NCBI RefSeq assembly: GCF_034931405.1
Contig: NZ_JAYGHA010000017.1
Span: 65,988-129,987, forward strand
From: RDYJ01 sp034931405
Lineage (GTDB): Bacteria; Cyanobacteriota; Cyanobacteriia; Cyanobacteriales; Nostocaceae
Direction: 5' to 3'
DNA length: 64,000 nucleotides
In this document: positions 15,743-24,535 of the stretch, one piece after another
Numbering within the stretch: the first letter of the stretch is position 1
Layout: every line of letters starts with the position of its first letter
Made by a program: the position numbers and the translations under genes
The notes under the pieces: generated by a model
Databases searched by the model: none
The model's input: only the letters and a program-made list of their open reading frames with translations
Told to the model about the DNA's origin: nothing

Positions 15743-17434
15743 ATGAGGGATGATCTGTCAGTATCCTCTCTTCCTAATGACGGGGAAGCGGCTAGTGAAT
15801 TGGAATGCTTACCCTATAGTGTTCAGCATGAAGATGAAGGTGTTTGTCTACTAATAAGAATGGGTCCACACCGCATTTTGTTAGACTGTGGTGTGGGGGA
15901 TATTTCATCTGTGACAAGAGGAATAACTAAATCAGCAAATCCTGGTAGTTTACCCTTACCAGCAGATTTAGTCTTGATTACTCATGCTCATCCAGATCAT
16001 GCTAGGGGTTTATTAACGTTAAATCAAGCCTTTCCGCTATTGCCAATTTATGCTAGTGAGGTGACTAGCAAGTTATTGCCATTAAATTGGCCAGAACAAG
16101 CACCTGAAGAAATTCCTTCATTTTGTCAGGCGCTACCGTTGCGATCGCCTATAGAAATACAAGAAAATCTAATTGTAGAATTATTTCCCGCCGGTCATCT
16201 GCCTGGGGCTGTGGCTATTCTCCTCACCTACCACACCCAAAACCGTGATTATAAATTACTTTATACAGGAGACTTTTTTCTCTCCAACTCTCGGCTAGTA
16301 GACGGATTACGTTTAGAAGAATTAAGAGGCTTACATTTAGATGTACTCTTGATTGAGGGCAGTTATGGAACATCCCGCCATCCCCACCGTCGTAACCAAG
16401 AAAATCAACTCGCAGAAAGAATTAATCGCGCCATCGCAGATCATAGTTCTGTCATTTTACCCACACCCGCTTTAGGCTTAGGTCAAGAATTGCTGATGTT
16501 GTTACGTTCTCATCATCATTTTACTGGCCGGGATTTAGATATTTGGGTTGATGGTAATGTGGCTACGGGTTGTGATGCCTATTTAGAACTTTTACCCCAC
16601 CTTCCCGCATCAGTCCAGAATTTTGCCCGTCATCAACCTTTATTTTGGGATGAACGGGTACGTCCCCGCGTGCGACGATTAAAAGTAGAAAATTTAGCTA
16701 ATTTAGGCAGTTCTCCCTGTATTGTCCTCACTGACTCTACAGCAGATTTTGGTAAATATTGCCAACCCAACACAGGACCTTGGCTAATTCTCCTCCCAGA
16801 AAAAATTGATATCACAGTTAATCAAGAATATTTAGCACCGACTACCATTGAGAGTTATCTTTTAGCTCAACATAGTGATGGACCAGGAACAACTCAGTTA
16901 ATTCATAATTTACGACCCCAACACGTCGTTTTTGTCCACGGTTCTCCAGCTTACTTAGCTGACCTAACTAGCTTAGACGAATTACAAAATCGTTATCATA
17001 TTCATTCCCCAGCCGCTGGCATGGTTGTAGAATTACCAATTGGCGAAACATTTTTACAACCTTCTGCCCCAGAAACTAATTATGAAGGCGAGTTAACAGA
17101 GCTAGAAACAGTCATTACCATCACCCTACCAGATGCAATTACAAATGATCCCCGTTGGCAGCAATTTGCGGATACTGGTTTAATAGAAGCTCGTTGGCAG
17201 GGAGAAGAACTAGTATTAAGGGGCTTGTCTCAAAGAGAACTGCTGAATCAAAATAGTGTAGATATAGCCCGCAGCAAGCATCTTCACTCATGGTCTGATC
17301 TAGAATGCTGCGGTACGTGCAGATACCAAAGAGGGCAACGGTGTTGGAATTCCGCCGCCCCGTTGTATAACTTCAAAGTTACCCTGGAAGGTTATTGTCC
17401 TGCTTTTGAACGTTTAGCTGATCATGAATCCTGA
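15743..17434 (+). CDS. Metallo-beta-lactamase-fold (beta-CASP-like) hydrolase with Cys-rich tail
   Basis: 563 residues. The metal-binding motif HAHPDH appears in LVLITHAHPDHARGL, followed by a second His in FPAGHLPGAV, an Asp in LLYTGDFFL and a late His in VFVHGSPAYL, in the order of RNase J/CPSF-type beta-CASP enzymes. This suggests a nuclease, but the substrate is unknown. The last ~45 residues form a separate cysteine cluster (CCGTC, then RGQRC and GYC) likely to bind zinc or an iron-sulfur centre. Start ATG 15743; a GAGGAG lies 14 nt upstream. Preceded by a 40-residue microprotein gene. Confidence 0.85.
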   Translation: MRDDLSVSSLPNDGEAASELECLPYSVQHEDEGVCLLIRMGPHRILLDCGVGDISSVTRGITKSANPGSLPLPADLVLITHAHPDHARGLLTLNQAFPLLPIYASEVTSKLLPLNWPEQAPEEIPSFCQALPLRSPIEIQENLIVELFPAGHLPGAVAILLTYHTQNRDYKLLYTGDFFLSNSRLVDGLRLEELRGLHLDVLLIEGSYGTSRHPHRRNQENQLAERINRAIADHSSVILPTPALGLGQELLMLLRSHHHFTGRDLDIWVDGNVATGCDAYLELLPHLPASVQNFARHQPLFWDERVRPRVRRLKVENLANLGSSPCIVLTDSTADFGKYCQPNTGPWLILLPEKIDITVNQEYLAPTTIESYLLAQHSDGPGTTQLIHNLRPQHVVFVHGSPAYLADLTSLDELQNRYHIHSPAAGMVVELPIGETFLQPSAPETNYEGELTELETVITITLPDAITNDPRWQQFADTGLIEARWQGEELVLRGLSQRELLNQNSVDIARSKHLHSWSDLECCGTCRYQRGQRCWNSAAPLYNFKVTLEGYCPAFERLADHES

Positions 17435-17477
17435 ATCAGAATTTGCGACTCAGAACTCACAACCCAGCACTAAATAG

Positions 17478-17789
17478 TTAGTCTGGATTCAAGTCAGTAA
17501 AACGATTGCGGATACGTTCCGACTCAGGACAATCTTCAGTCATCAGAGGTTCCACATTACTCCGTGATACGGAGGCTAATTTCTGTGTTACCGAGCCAAT
17601 GCTTTCTAGGCGAACCATCTCTTCCCAAGAACAAACTTCGTCTTCTTCATCGGTTTCATAGCGTAGAGTCACTAAATCACCCTCTATATCGATGATGCGG
17701 GCCCGCTCTATCCAGCGTTGCTGATCCCGCAAAAAAACACATACCTCCCGCCCATCGCAACACAGTTGATAAATTTTGCGGTGTAGCAT
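17478..17789 (-). CDS. Conserved cyanobacterial protein of unknown function
   Basis: 103 residues starting MLHRKIYQLCCDGREV, with a beta-rich core (WIERARIIDIEGDLVTLRYE) and a conserved CSWEEMVRLESIGSV segment, reminiscent of a small SH3-like barrel. It strongly resembles a conserved cyanobacterial single-domain family; DUF6679 is my best recollection and is not verified. No signal peptide or membrane segment. Convergent with the metallo-hydrolase gene (43-bp gap), with its own upstream region of about 0.7 kb. Confidence 0.75.
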   Translation of the reverse strand: MLHRKIYQLCCDGREVCVFLRDQQRWIERARIIDIEGDLVTLRYETDEEDEVCSWEEMVRLESIGSVTQKLASVSRSNVEPLMTEDCPESERIRNRFTDLNPD

Positions 17790-18469
17790 GTACTGCTTCT
17801 GCCTTTTTAAACAACGTAGTTAAACCTGTCAAAATCCGGGTTTTAACCCCGGTCAGAAATACCCTCAAGAGGCCAATTTCACGCTTCATAACTAGTATGT
17901 TTATTACCCAATCTCAGAACGACTCGGTGGTAGTAGTCAAATATCAGGAAATCTTGGGTCATAAACTAATGGTTACTGCATCAGTTGAATTTAATCTCTT
18001 TTGGGTCAATGCTAGGTAATGTCTACTTTATAAAAGTTAAACATTTCTGAATTTGTCCTAACTAGGTTAGTATGTGGTAGTTATTCCTTACTACCATCAT
18101 GTAATAAATAGTGCTGCAAAACAAGCGTAAATTGCGGTTGTTTGAGTTGCCTACTTGTAATCATTGGCATTTCTAGGAAGTCTGGGGACTTGGCTGTACT
18201 TTTAACCCTAATGTATTTGATCTTAACTCATTCTCAGACTTACCTTCATGGTTTTAAACAACAATCACCGAAGAGTTTTGAGTTTTGATCTGTAACCTGA
18301 TGTCTAAAACAGCTATCTTACCTGTCAGTGGCAAAAATATGGGGAAATTTGTGGATGGGGGGAATTTTCTTATTTGTAATTTCCTGACTGTTATTTAAAT
18401 AAAATCTAACGCGTTTAATCTTTTTTAGAATCTTTACAAGATTTATCGGCAAGGTTTGTTGAGTAGTTG
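17790..18469. other. Intergenic region, 680 bp
   Basis: I see no convincing gene, RNA or repeat. It presumably includes the promoter of the gene at 17478-17789 on its left side. Base composition is AT-rich like other spacers. Confidence 0.5.
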
Positions 18470-18685
18470 TTAGTGGGATTTATTCAATACGGGCAGTTCC
18501 ATCAAATTGCTTGAGCAAGCTTCTCGTTTAATTTTACCTATGCGGATCGCTTCGTATAGGGTAGTAAGAGCTTTTAAATCATCTGAATCATAGCACCTAG
18601 TTGCCAGTACCTGAAGGAGTAAACCCTCTGATTCAACACTAAGATATCCCGTTTGGAAGGCAGATGCAATGAGTGTGCGAATCAT
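18470..18685 (-). CDS. Small conserved hypothetical protein
   Basis: 71 residues from the ATG at 18685; the longer frame uses a TTG at 18694. The sequence opens MIRTLIASAFQTGYLSVESEGLL and continues with QVLATRCYDSDDLKALTTLYEAI, a helical and mildly acidic protein that resembles small Nostocales proteins I cannot name. No signal peptide. Isolated between two long spacers, so probably monocistronic. Confidence 0.6.
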   Translation of the reverse strand: MIRTLIASAFQTGYLSVESEGLLLQVLATRCYDSDDLKALTTLYEAIRIGKIKREACSSNLMELPVLNKSH

Positions 18686-18991
18686 GATAAACAAGGCAGA
18701 ATGAACGATTTATTATTCCTAGTGTGGAACACTTGCTCCCAAAATACATTGATATAGGACAGTAACTATTGGTGATTCTCATTACAAATATATTGTGACT
18801 TCAATCACGAGCATAAAAAACAAATCCTATAATATCATAGAATATCTTCTAAGTGCTGAACTATTGTATGTCATATACAATACCAAGCTATTGAATAGAT
18901 TTAAAGTCATTTTAAGTATTTAATTATACTATGATTTTCGTTGCTTAAGCAAACTTGTGTATTGAAAACTACAAAGAAAAATAATATTTTC

Positions 18992-19780
18992 TCAAGGCAA
19001 AAACTGGCGGAAATCTTCATCCTGTTGACTCAATTGCACCCAATTTAAGTTGAGTAATTGGAATTTTTGTACCAAGCGATCGCACGCTGGGCGTTCAGTG
19101 GCATAATGTCCAGCATCAATTAAAATCAGTCCTTGATCTCTACTTTCTTGGAACTGATGGAATTTGCAATCAGCGGTAAGATAGGCTTGAGCGTTGGTTT
19201 TCAAGACTGCGGAAATAAAACCAGCACCCGAACCACCCAAAACAGCAACTCGTGAAATTTGCTGTTGTAAATTCTCTGTCGGGGAAAAAATCAATTTTGG
19301 GGGCTGAAGTTGAGTTTGAATTGTGGTGAGTAATTCTTGCAATGTTAGAGACGGTTCTAGCATTCCTACCCGTCCATATCCTAAACCTGATTGGGTGGGA
19401 ACTATGGGAGATACTGCTTGTAGGTGTAACATTTGCGCTAAAACATCCGCTGTGCCATCGTTTACCTGATCAAAATTGGTATGGGCGCTGTAGATACCGA
19501 TATTGTGAGTAAAAGCTAACCTCACCATTTCTCCCAGTGCTTCCCCACTGCATAGAGATTTGGGGGGATTGAAAATTAGGGGATGATGGGCAAAAATCAG
19601 ATTAGCATTGAGAGCGATCGCTTCTGCCATCACGGCTAAAGTTGGAGTTAAACACACTAATACTCGTGTTTCTTCCTCTAACACACCAGGCTGAATCTGC
19701 CAACCGCAATTATCCCAGCTTTCACACCAAGCAGGATTTGCCCATTCTTCAAACCAGGTGATTAAATCAGCAATTTTCAT
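18992..19780 (-). CDS. Nif3-like dinuclear metal-centre protein
   Basis: 262 residues from the ATG at 19780, the usual length of the Nif3/YbgI (DUF34) family. The upstream in-frame extension to 19876 reads through an STRR and is unlikely to be coding. The metal ligands appear as NLIFAHHPLIF, YSAHTNFD and the C-terminal DAGHYATERP. Reported functions vary (GTP cyclohydrolase-like, repair-associated), so the role is open. WCESWDNCGWQIQ is the typical N-terminal motif. Single gene. Confidence 0.92.
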   Translation of the reverse strand: MKIADLITWFEEWANPAWCESWDNCGWQIQPGVLEEETRVLVCLTPTLAVMAEAIALNANLIFAHHPLIFNPPKSLCSGEALGEMVRLAFTHNIGIYSAHTNFDQVNDGTADVLAQMLHLQAVSPIVPTQSGLGYGRVGMLEPSLTLQELLTTIQTQLQPPKLIFSPTENLQQQISRVAVLGGSGAGFISAVLKTNAQAYLTADCKFHQFQESRDQGLILIDAGHYATERPACDRLVQKFQLLNLNWVQLSQQDEDFRQFLP

Positions 19781-19981
19781 AAGTGTTTTAGCTGAGATTT
19801 TACGTAATTCTACAGTTAGAGTAAGTAGGTAGGCGTTGAAATTTATCGTTGAGGCAAGGCAAAAGGCAAGAGGCAAAAGGCAAGAGGAAAGAAACTTTGA
19901 GGGATTTTACATTTTGTAACATACCTCGTTTTTTTCAAGCCGACTTACTTAGATGAGGTTATTTTAGTCTAAATTTCAGTT

Positions 19982-20014
19982 AGATCCCCAACTTCTTCAA
20001 GAAGTCTGGGATCT
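19982..20014. repeat. Dispersed palindrome, copy 3
   Basis: Arms agatccccaacttctt and aagaagtctgggatct pair over 14 of 16 positions around a minimal loop. Same family as 480-512, slightly diverged. It lies between the Nif3-like gene start and the FHA-kinase stop. Confidence 0.7.
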
Positions 20015-20116
20015 GGGTATGTTACTTATAAGTACGAATGTAGATGTCACCTAGATACGAGATGATGAGGTATCAATTACTTTATAAGTTTCTTGTAGAT
20101 ACACATATAAAAATAC

Positions 20117-21463
20117 TTAGGAAATACTTTTTATCAATGCTTGCTTAAACTCTTCCGCAGTCTGAAAAGTGATTTGCGGTTTTTCCACCAAGGCTAAATC
20201 TATCACTTCTGCTAATTTTTTAGGAATGCTTTTATTCCGCTGAAGAATAGGTACAGGGTCATTTTGCAAAACTGCCAACCAAGGATCACCAGTAAAATCA
20301 CGGGGAAAATAGCCCGTCAGCATATTATATAAACAAGCTGCTGTTGCCCAAACATCAACTTCTGGTAGTGAGTTCTGAAAATCTAGTACCTGTTGACGTG
20401 GTATAAATGCAGGTGTTCCCATTTGATTTCCTGTCAGAGTTTGACCACTTAAACCTGCTAAATCAAAGGCTTTAGCTAAACCATAATCACCTATTTTTGC
20501 CACTATTTTATCATCGGCATAGGTAATCAAAATATTATACGGATTTAAATCTCGGTGAACAAAAACTTTATCTTTTCCCACCTTCTGATCAGCTAATTTA
20601 ACATCAGTAATTTTGATTTGATGGGCATATATCAAACCTTCGAGAACTTGGATAATTATTTCTACAGCAATGTTAACAGGTAAACGCCATCCTGACCTTT
20701 GCATTAAGTCCCAAACATTTCCTCCTTCACAATATTCCATGATAAAAAAGAAAGTTTCCTCAGCAAAGCCATAATCTAGCAACTGTACTACATGAGGATG
20801 TTGTAAAGACTTTGTATTTTTTGCTTCCCCCAAAAACTGATGTATGCCTTCTTCTTTACCAGCGACTGCTGGGGACATCAACTTAATAGCCACAAATTTT
20901 CTTAATTTGATATTTTCTGCTAAAAATACTTCCCCTAAACCACCTTTCCCAAGAGATTTAACTAACTTGTAGCAGGAAATTGTTTGTAGATTTTCTTCAC
21001 CTTGTAAGCCTAATTCCAGTAAGTGTTGAATCAGGTTTAAAAAATTTGGTTTTGCTTTTTTTTCTACAACTGGATTTGGGGTTTTAATTAGCTGTGATTC
21101 TTCGATTTCTATGCCTATTTTAAATAAAATATCTCCCAATTTAATTTCATCACCATCTTGTAAATCATATTCTGGGAAGTTTAACTTTAACCCTTCTTGT
21201 GGAGTTTGATGACGTTTTCTTTGACCAATTTTTTTACCATTGACAAAAGTGCCATTTAAACTTCCCAAATCGCGCACCCGAATATCTGGTGGATTAATAT
21301 CTAATAAGCAGTGATAACGGGAAATAGTCATATCAATTTCATTAGCTAACTGTAGGTTACAATCATGGTTTCTGCCAATGATACAAGTGCTACGAGAGTC
21401 AAAATGATATTCCTTTCCAGAAAGTGTACCTTGAGTAATGGTGAGAGTAATTTTAGATGACAT
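20117..21463 (-). CDS. FHA-domain Ser/Thr protein kinase
   Basis: 448 residues. The N-terminal forkhead-associated domain (about 22-115) has GRNHDC (R31), SRYH (S48-H51) and LNGTF (N70), all needed to bind phosphothreonine. The kinase domain (about 165-445) has GKGGLGEVF, catalytic K194, D305 and N310, and D326. Two deviations are visible: the catalytic loop reads HRDLNPYN instead of HRDLKPxN (K307 to N) and DFG is DYG. The K to N change removes a residue that normally contacts the gamma-phosphate, so activity may be altered. No membrane segment. Confidence 0.93.
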   Translation of the reverse strand: MSSKITLTITQGTLSGKEYHFDSRSTCIIGRNHDCNLQLANEIDMTISRYHCLLDINPPDIRVRDLGSLNGTFVNGKKIGQRKRHQTPQEGLKLNFPEYDLQDGDEIKLGDILFKIGIEIEESQLIKTPNPVVEKKAKPNFLNLIQHLLELGLQGEENLQTISCYKLVKSLGKGGLGEVFLAENIKLRKFVAIKLMSPAVAGKEEGIHQFLGEAKNTKSLQHPHVVQLLDYGFAEETFFFIMEYCEGGNVWDLMQRSGWRLPVNIAVEIIIQVLEGLIYAHQIKITDVKLADQKVGKDKVFVHRDLNPYNILITYADDKIVAKIGDYGLAKAFDLAGLSGQTLTGNQMGTPAFIPRQQVLDFQNSLPEVDVWATAACLYNMLTGYFPRDFTGDPWLAVLQNDPVPILQRNKSIPKKLAEVIDLALVEKPQITFQTAEEFKQALIKSIS

Positions 21464-21630
21464 GGTTACGTTTAGGAGGTAAGTGAACGATTACATATAT
21501 GAATTGATTTTATACTTATTTTACATTTGTAATTATGTTTCTTTTCGTTGGGTATAGGTTCTATCAAAAAAGTCATACCACATACACGGTTAGGTTAAGA
21601 TACTTAATTAATTAGTATTAAATCACATTT

Positions 21631-22044
21631 TCAACCAGAAATATGAACTATCAATTCTCTGGTATGATTATGTTGGCGATGTTCCCAAATATAAATACCT
21701 TGCCATGTTCCCAAAACTAAATGACCATTATTAATGGGAATATTTTCGGAAGTATGGGTTAAAACTGTGCGGATGTGTCCTGGCATATCATCAGCACCTT
21801 CGGCATCATGGATATAATCCCGGCCTTCTGGTACTAATTTAGCCATAAAATTTTCCAAGTCTATTAACACATCAGGGTCAGCGTTTTCTTGAATGACTAA
21901 ACTGGCTGAAGTGTGACGCAAAAATAAAGTGCAAAGTCCTGTTTTTATCCCTGATTCTGCGACTATGGCAGTAATTTTTGAGGTAATGTTTTGAAAGGAT
22001 TTGCCAGTGGTGGAAATTCTCAGTAATTTTTGGTAGTGTGTCAT
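21631..22044 (-). CDS. yjbQ: YjbQ/UPF0047 family protein
   Basis: 137 residues, full length for this family, whose E. coli member has been described as having secondary thiamine-phosphate synthase activity. Landmarks are LFLRHTSASLVIQEN, the DAEGADDMPGHIRTVL segment and LGTWQGIYIWEHR. Three conserved His suggest a metal site. Start ATG 22044. Physiological role in cyanobacteria is unknown. Confidence 0.92.
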   Translation of the reverse strand: MTHYQKLLRISTTGKSFQNITSKITAIVAESGIKTGLCTLFLRHTSASLVIQENADPDVLIDLENFMAKLVPEGRDYIHDAEGADDMPGHIRTVLTHTSENIPINNGHLVLGTWQGIYIWEHRQHNHTRELIVHISG

Positions 22045-22118
22045 ACCAAGTTTTTTAGATTTTAGATTTTAGATTTTAGATTTTGGATGTTAAATTGGGA
22101 GTATTTTCGCAATTTTAT

Positions 22119-23201
22119 TTACAGTAACTGAAAATAATTAATCACGGCTTTAGCTATGGTTTCATTACCATCTTTAGCTATTGGTTGCGGGTGATTTGGT
22201 GGTTGGGGTAAGTCATGGAGAAAATCCCAATTTCCTGTGAAAAATTCTGTTGCTGTAATAATTTGATGGTGGTGATAATTTTTAATCCCTGCTAATAATA
22301 AATCAGCTTCAGCAAAATCATCACGAGGTATGGTAATGATAGGCAGTTCTAAACGTGTAGCTTCTGCAAAAGTGCTGTACCCAGGTTTAGAAACAACTCT
22401 TCCACAAATTGGCATAAAGTCAACAGGACGATATTGACGATTTTGCACTTTAATTAAGTTAGGTAACTCTGGTGCTGAAGCATCAAAGGTGATAAATTGC
22501 CAGTCAGGAAATTTCCTAATATTATCATAAGGAATTGCCTGTAATCCCAAACCTCCAAATGTGAGTAAAATTGTTTTTTCTGGTGGTGCAGTTATTCCCC
22601 AGGTAGTGCGTATTTCATCAATGGAAAAGTAGGGAGAACCACCCGTTAAACCCACATCCATGATATTGGGGAAAGCTGACATTGGTGTGTGGAAAGGAAG
22701 ACGAAACAAGCGATCGCTTTTAGTATACCAATCACTAATCCAATCAGCAATTTCTATAAATTCTCCTCCCCAATCTCGATAAATAAAGTCCCAACTAAAG
22801 TTACTTGTCATCCAACAGGGAATATTTGCCGCTTTCGCAAACCCAGCCGCAAGAAAGGGAATATCCGCCAAAATGAGATTAACACGATTTTGGCGAATAA
22901 AATTAACTTCGGAAGCAATTAACGAATTTTGACTTTTTTTAATCTCTCTTAACTTTTCTAGAGTGGCTGCTTTATCCATTGTTAAACTATCAGTTTGAAC
23001 CACACCTAAATCAAATGCACGTTGACGCAGGATAAAATCACCTTTGATATAGGATTCTAGCAGCCATCGAGGTGCTGTTGTGACAAGAATTAACAGCACT
23101 TCTGGACATAATTTTTGAATTGTTGCAGCTATTGATGCAGTGCGGGTAGTATGCCCAAAACCGTGATTAGTGATCGCTACATATAAAATTGGACGGTTCA
23201 T
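22119..23201 (-). CDS. Glycosyltransferase-like (GT-B) protein
   Basis: 360 residues. The N-terminal GHGFGHTTR-like motif (ITNHGFGHTTRTASIA) and the C-terminal VVSKPGYSTFAEATRLELPII are hallmarks of MurG/GT-B folds and of the N-terminal domain of arabinokinase-like proteins. A FGGLGLQ loop lies at the interdomain position. Acceptor and donor unknown. No signal peptide. It is 42 bp downstream of the start-to-end direction of the PLP lyase gene (same strand), so the two may share a transcript. Confidence 0.75.
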   Translation of the reverse strand: MNRPILYVAITNHGFGHTTRTASIAATIQKLCPEVLLILVTTAPRWLLESYIKGDFILRQRAFDLGVVQTDSLTMDKAATLEKLREIKKSQNSLIASEVNFIRQNRVNLILADIPFLAAGFAKAANIPCWMTSNFSWDFIYRDWGGEFIEIADWISDWYTKSDRLFRLPFHTPMSAFPNIMDVGLTGGSPYFSIDEIRTTWGITAPPEKTILLTFGGLGLQAIPYDNIRKFPDWQFITFDASAPELPNLIKVQNRQYRPVDFMPICGRVVSKPGYSTFAEATRLELPIITIPRDDFAEADLLLAGIKNYHHHQIITATEFFTGNWDFLHDLPQPPNHPQPIAKDGNETIAKAVINYFQLL

Positions 23202-23242
23202 ATAGGAGGTAATGGGTAATTGGTAAACATTGATTTTGGCAT

Positions 23243-24400
23243 TTACAGATGAGAGAATTTTGCTATTTCTTCTATTAATTGGTCAATTTCTGATGCTAAT
23301 GTTAAGTAATGAACGCTAACCCGAATACAATTAGGATTGGCAATTGTGCGAGTTAGGATTTTTTGTGATTCTAAAAATTGCACTAATTTGGCGCTAGGTT
23401 GATGATTAGCCAGCTGAAATGAAACTAAACCGCTTTGAGGTGGAGAATTTTTTAAACATTTGATCTCAGGTAATTCTGTTAACTTTTGCCAAAGATATTT
23501 ACTATTTTGACAAATTTGTTGATAGCGTTCCTCTGCTGTTCCCCATTGGTTATGAGTCGCGATCGCTTCCCTTAAACCCACATATAATGGAGTTGCTAAG
23601 GTGGAAACTTCATATCTTCGCCCATCTGGTTGCCAACTAATCGGTTGTGCTTGATTATTAGTAATTACTCCATCTAAGCCAATAAAGGTTGGCTGTAATA
23701 TTTCTCGTGTTTGTGGTCGCACATACAAACCACCTACACCTGCTGGACCACATAACCATTTATGTCCAGTAAAAGCATAGAAATCTACCCCCAATTCTGT
23801 TAAATTTAAAGGTAGAACTCCAACTGATTGAGCCGCATCTACCAACAATAAAGAATTGTTGTTTCTGCATAATTCTGTGATTTTGTCAATAGGCAAAACT
23901 TGACCAGTATTCCACAAAACATGACTTAAAATTACTAGTCTGGTATTGGGGCGTAAATTTTCGGCAATAATAGTGACAGGATCACCCTCATTTAAAGTTG
24001 CCATCAGGGGACAAGTAGAGATTTCTATCCCAAACCTGCGGCTAATTTCCTTAGCAGTGGCAATTACTCCGGGATGTTCACAATCGGAAAGTAGTAAATG
24101 ATCACCCTGTTGCCAATCAATACCCCACATTCCGATATTACAGCCAATGGTGACATTACCTGTCAGAGTAATTGTGTCAGGTGGTACATTTAATGTAGAG
24201 GCGATCGCTTCTCTAGTGGCTTGCATTTGAGGTGATATCCAGCGATAAGCCTCAGTACCAAAAGGTCCTATTTCCTGAATATGCGCTTGAGTTTGGGTGA
24301 TAGCCTCCATTGCCCCTTGAGGCATTGGTCCTTGTCCCCCATAATTAAAATAAATCTTATTGGCTAAAGCTGGAAATTGTGCGCGATGGTGATGCAACAT
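23243..24400 (-). CDS. Class V PLP enzyme, L-cysteine/cystine lyase-like
   Basis: 385 residues from the ATG at 24400; the frame extends upstream to 24448 through an STRR-like stretch. The fold-I enzyme shows the PLP Asp in LLLVDAAQSVG and the Schiff-base Lys in FTGHKWLCGPAGVGGLYV. The N-terminus (FPALANKIYFNYGGQGPMP) resembles the cyanobacterial C-DES cysteine lyases and the wider cysteine-desulfurase-like group. The exact reaction (C-S lyase versus desulfurase) is not settled by sequence. Divergent from the RecB-like gene. Confidence 0.82.
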   Translation of the reverse strand: MLHHHRAQFPALANKIYFNYGGQGPMPQGAMEAITQTQAHIQEIGPFGTEAYRWISPQMQATREAIASTLNVPPDTITLTGNVTIGCNIGMWGIDWQQGDHLLLSDCEHPGVIATAKEISRRFGIEISTCPLMATLNEGDPVTIIAENLRPNTRLVILSHVLWNTGQVLPIDKITELCRNNNSLLLVDAAQSVGVLPLNLTELGVDFYAFTGHKWLCGPAGVGGLYVRPQTREILQPTFIGLDGVITNNQAQPISWQPDGRRYEVSTLATPLYVGLREAIATHNQWGTAEERYQQICQNSKYLWQKLTELPEIKCLKNSPPQSGLVSFQLANHQPSAKLVQFLESQKILTRTIANPNCIRVSVHYLTLASEIDQLIEEIAKFSHL

Positions 24401-24535
24401 ATCAATTTGAGATTTTGGATGTGAGATTTTGGAGATTAAAACTGTCATTGATCTTGAAAAACCGTATTAATAATTCTATTCCTCCTGCGTTCTACCTTAT
24501 TCCCAAAATATCCTAATTATTGTTAGCTTAAAGGA

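Noticed and set aside
17677..17889. 70-residue ORF overlapping the gene at 17478-17789
   Set aside because: Its 3' half is out of frame with a clearly conserved gene and the N-terminal half has no recognisable features.
19781..19876. N-terminal extension of the Nif3-like protein
   Set aside because: Reads into a degenerate heptamer repeat; the conserved family start is the ATG at 19780.
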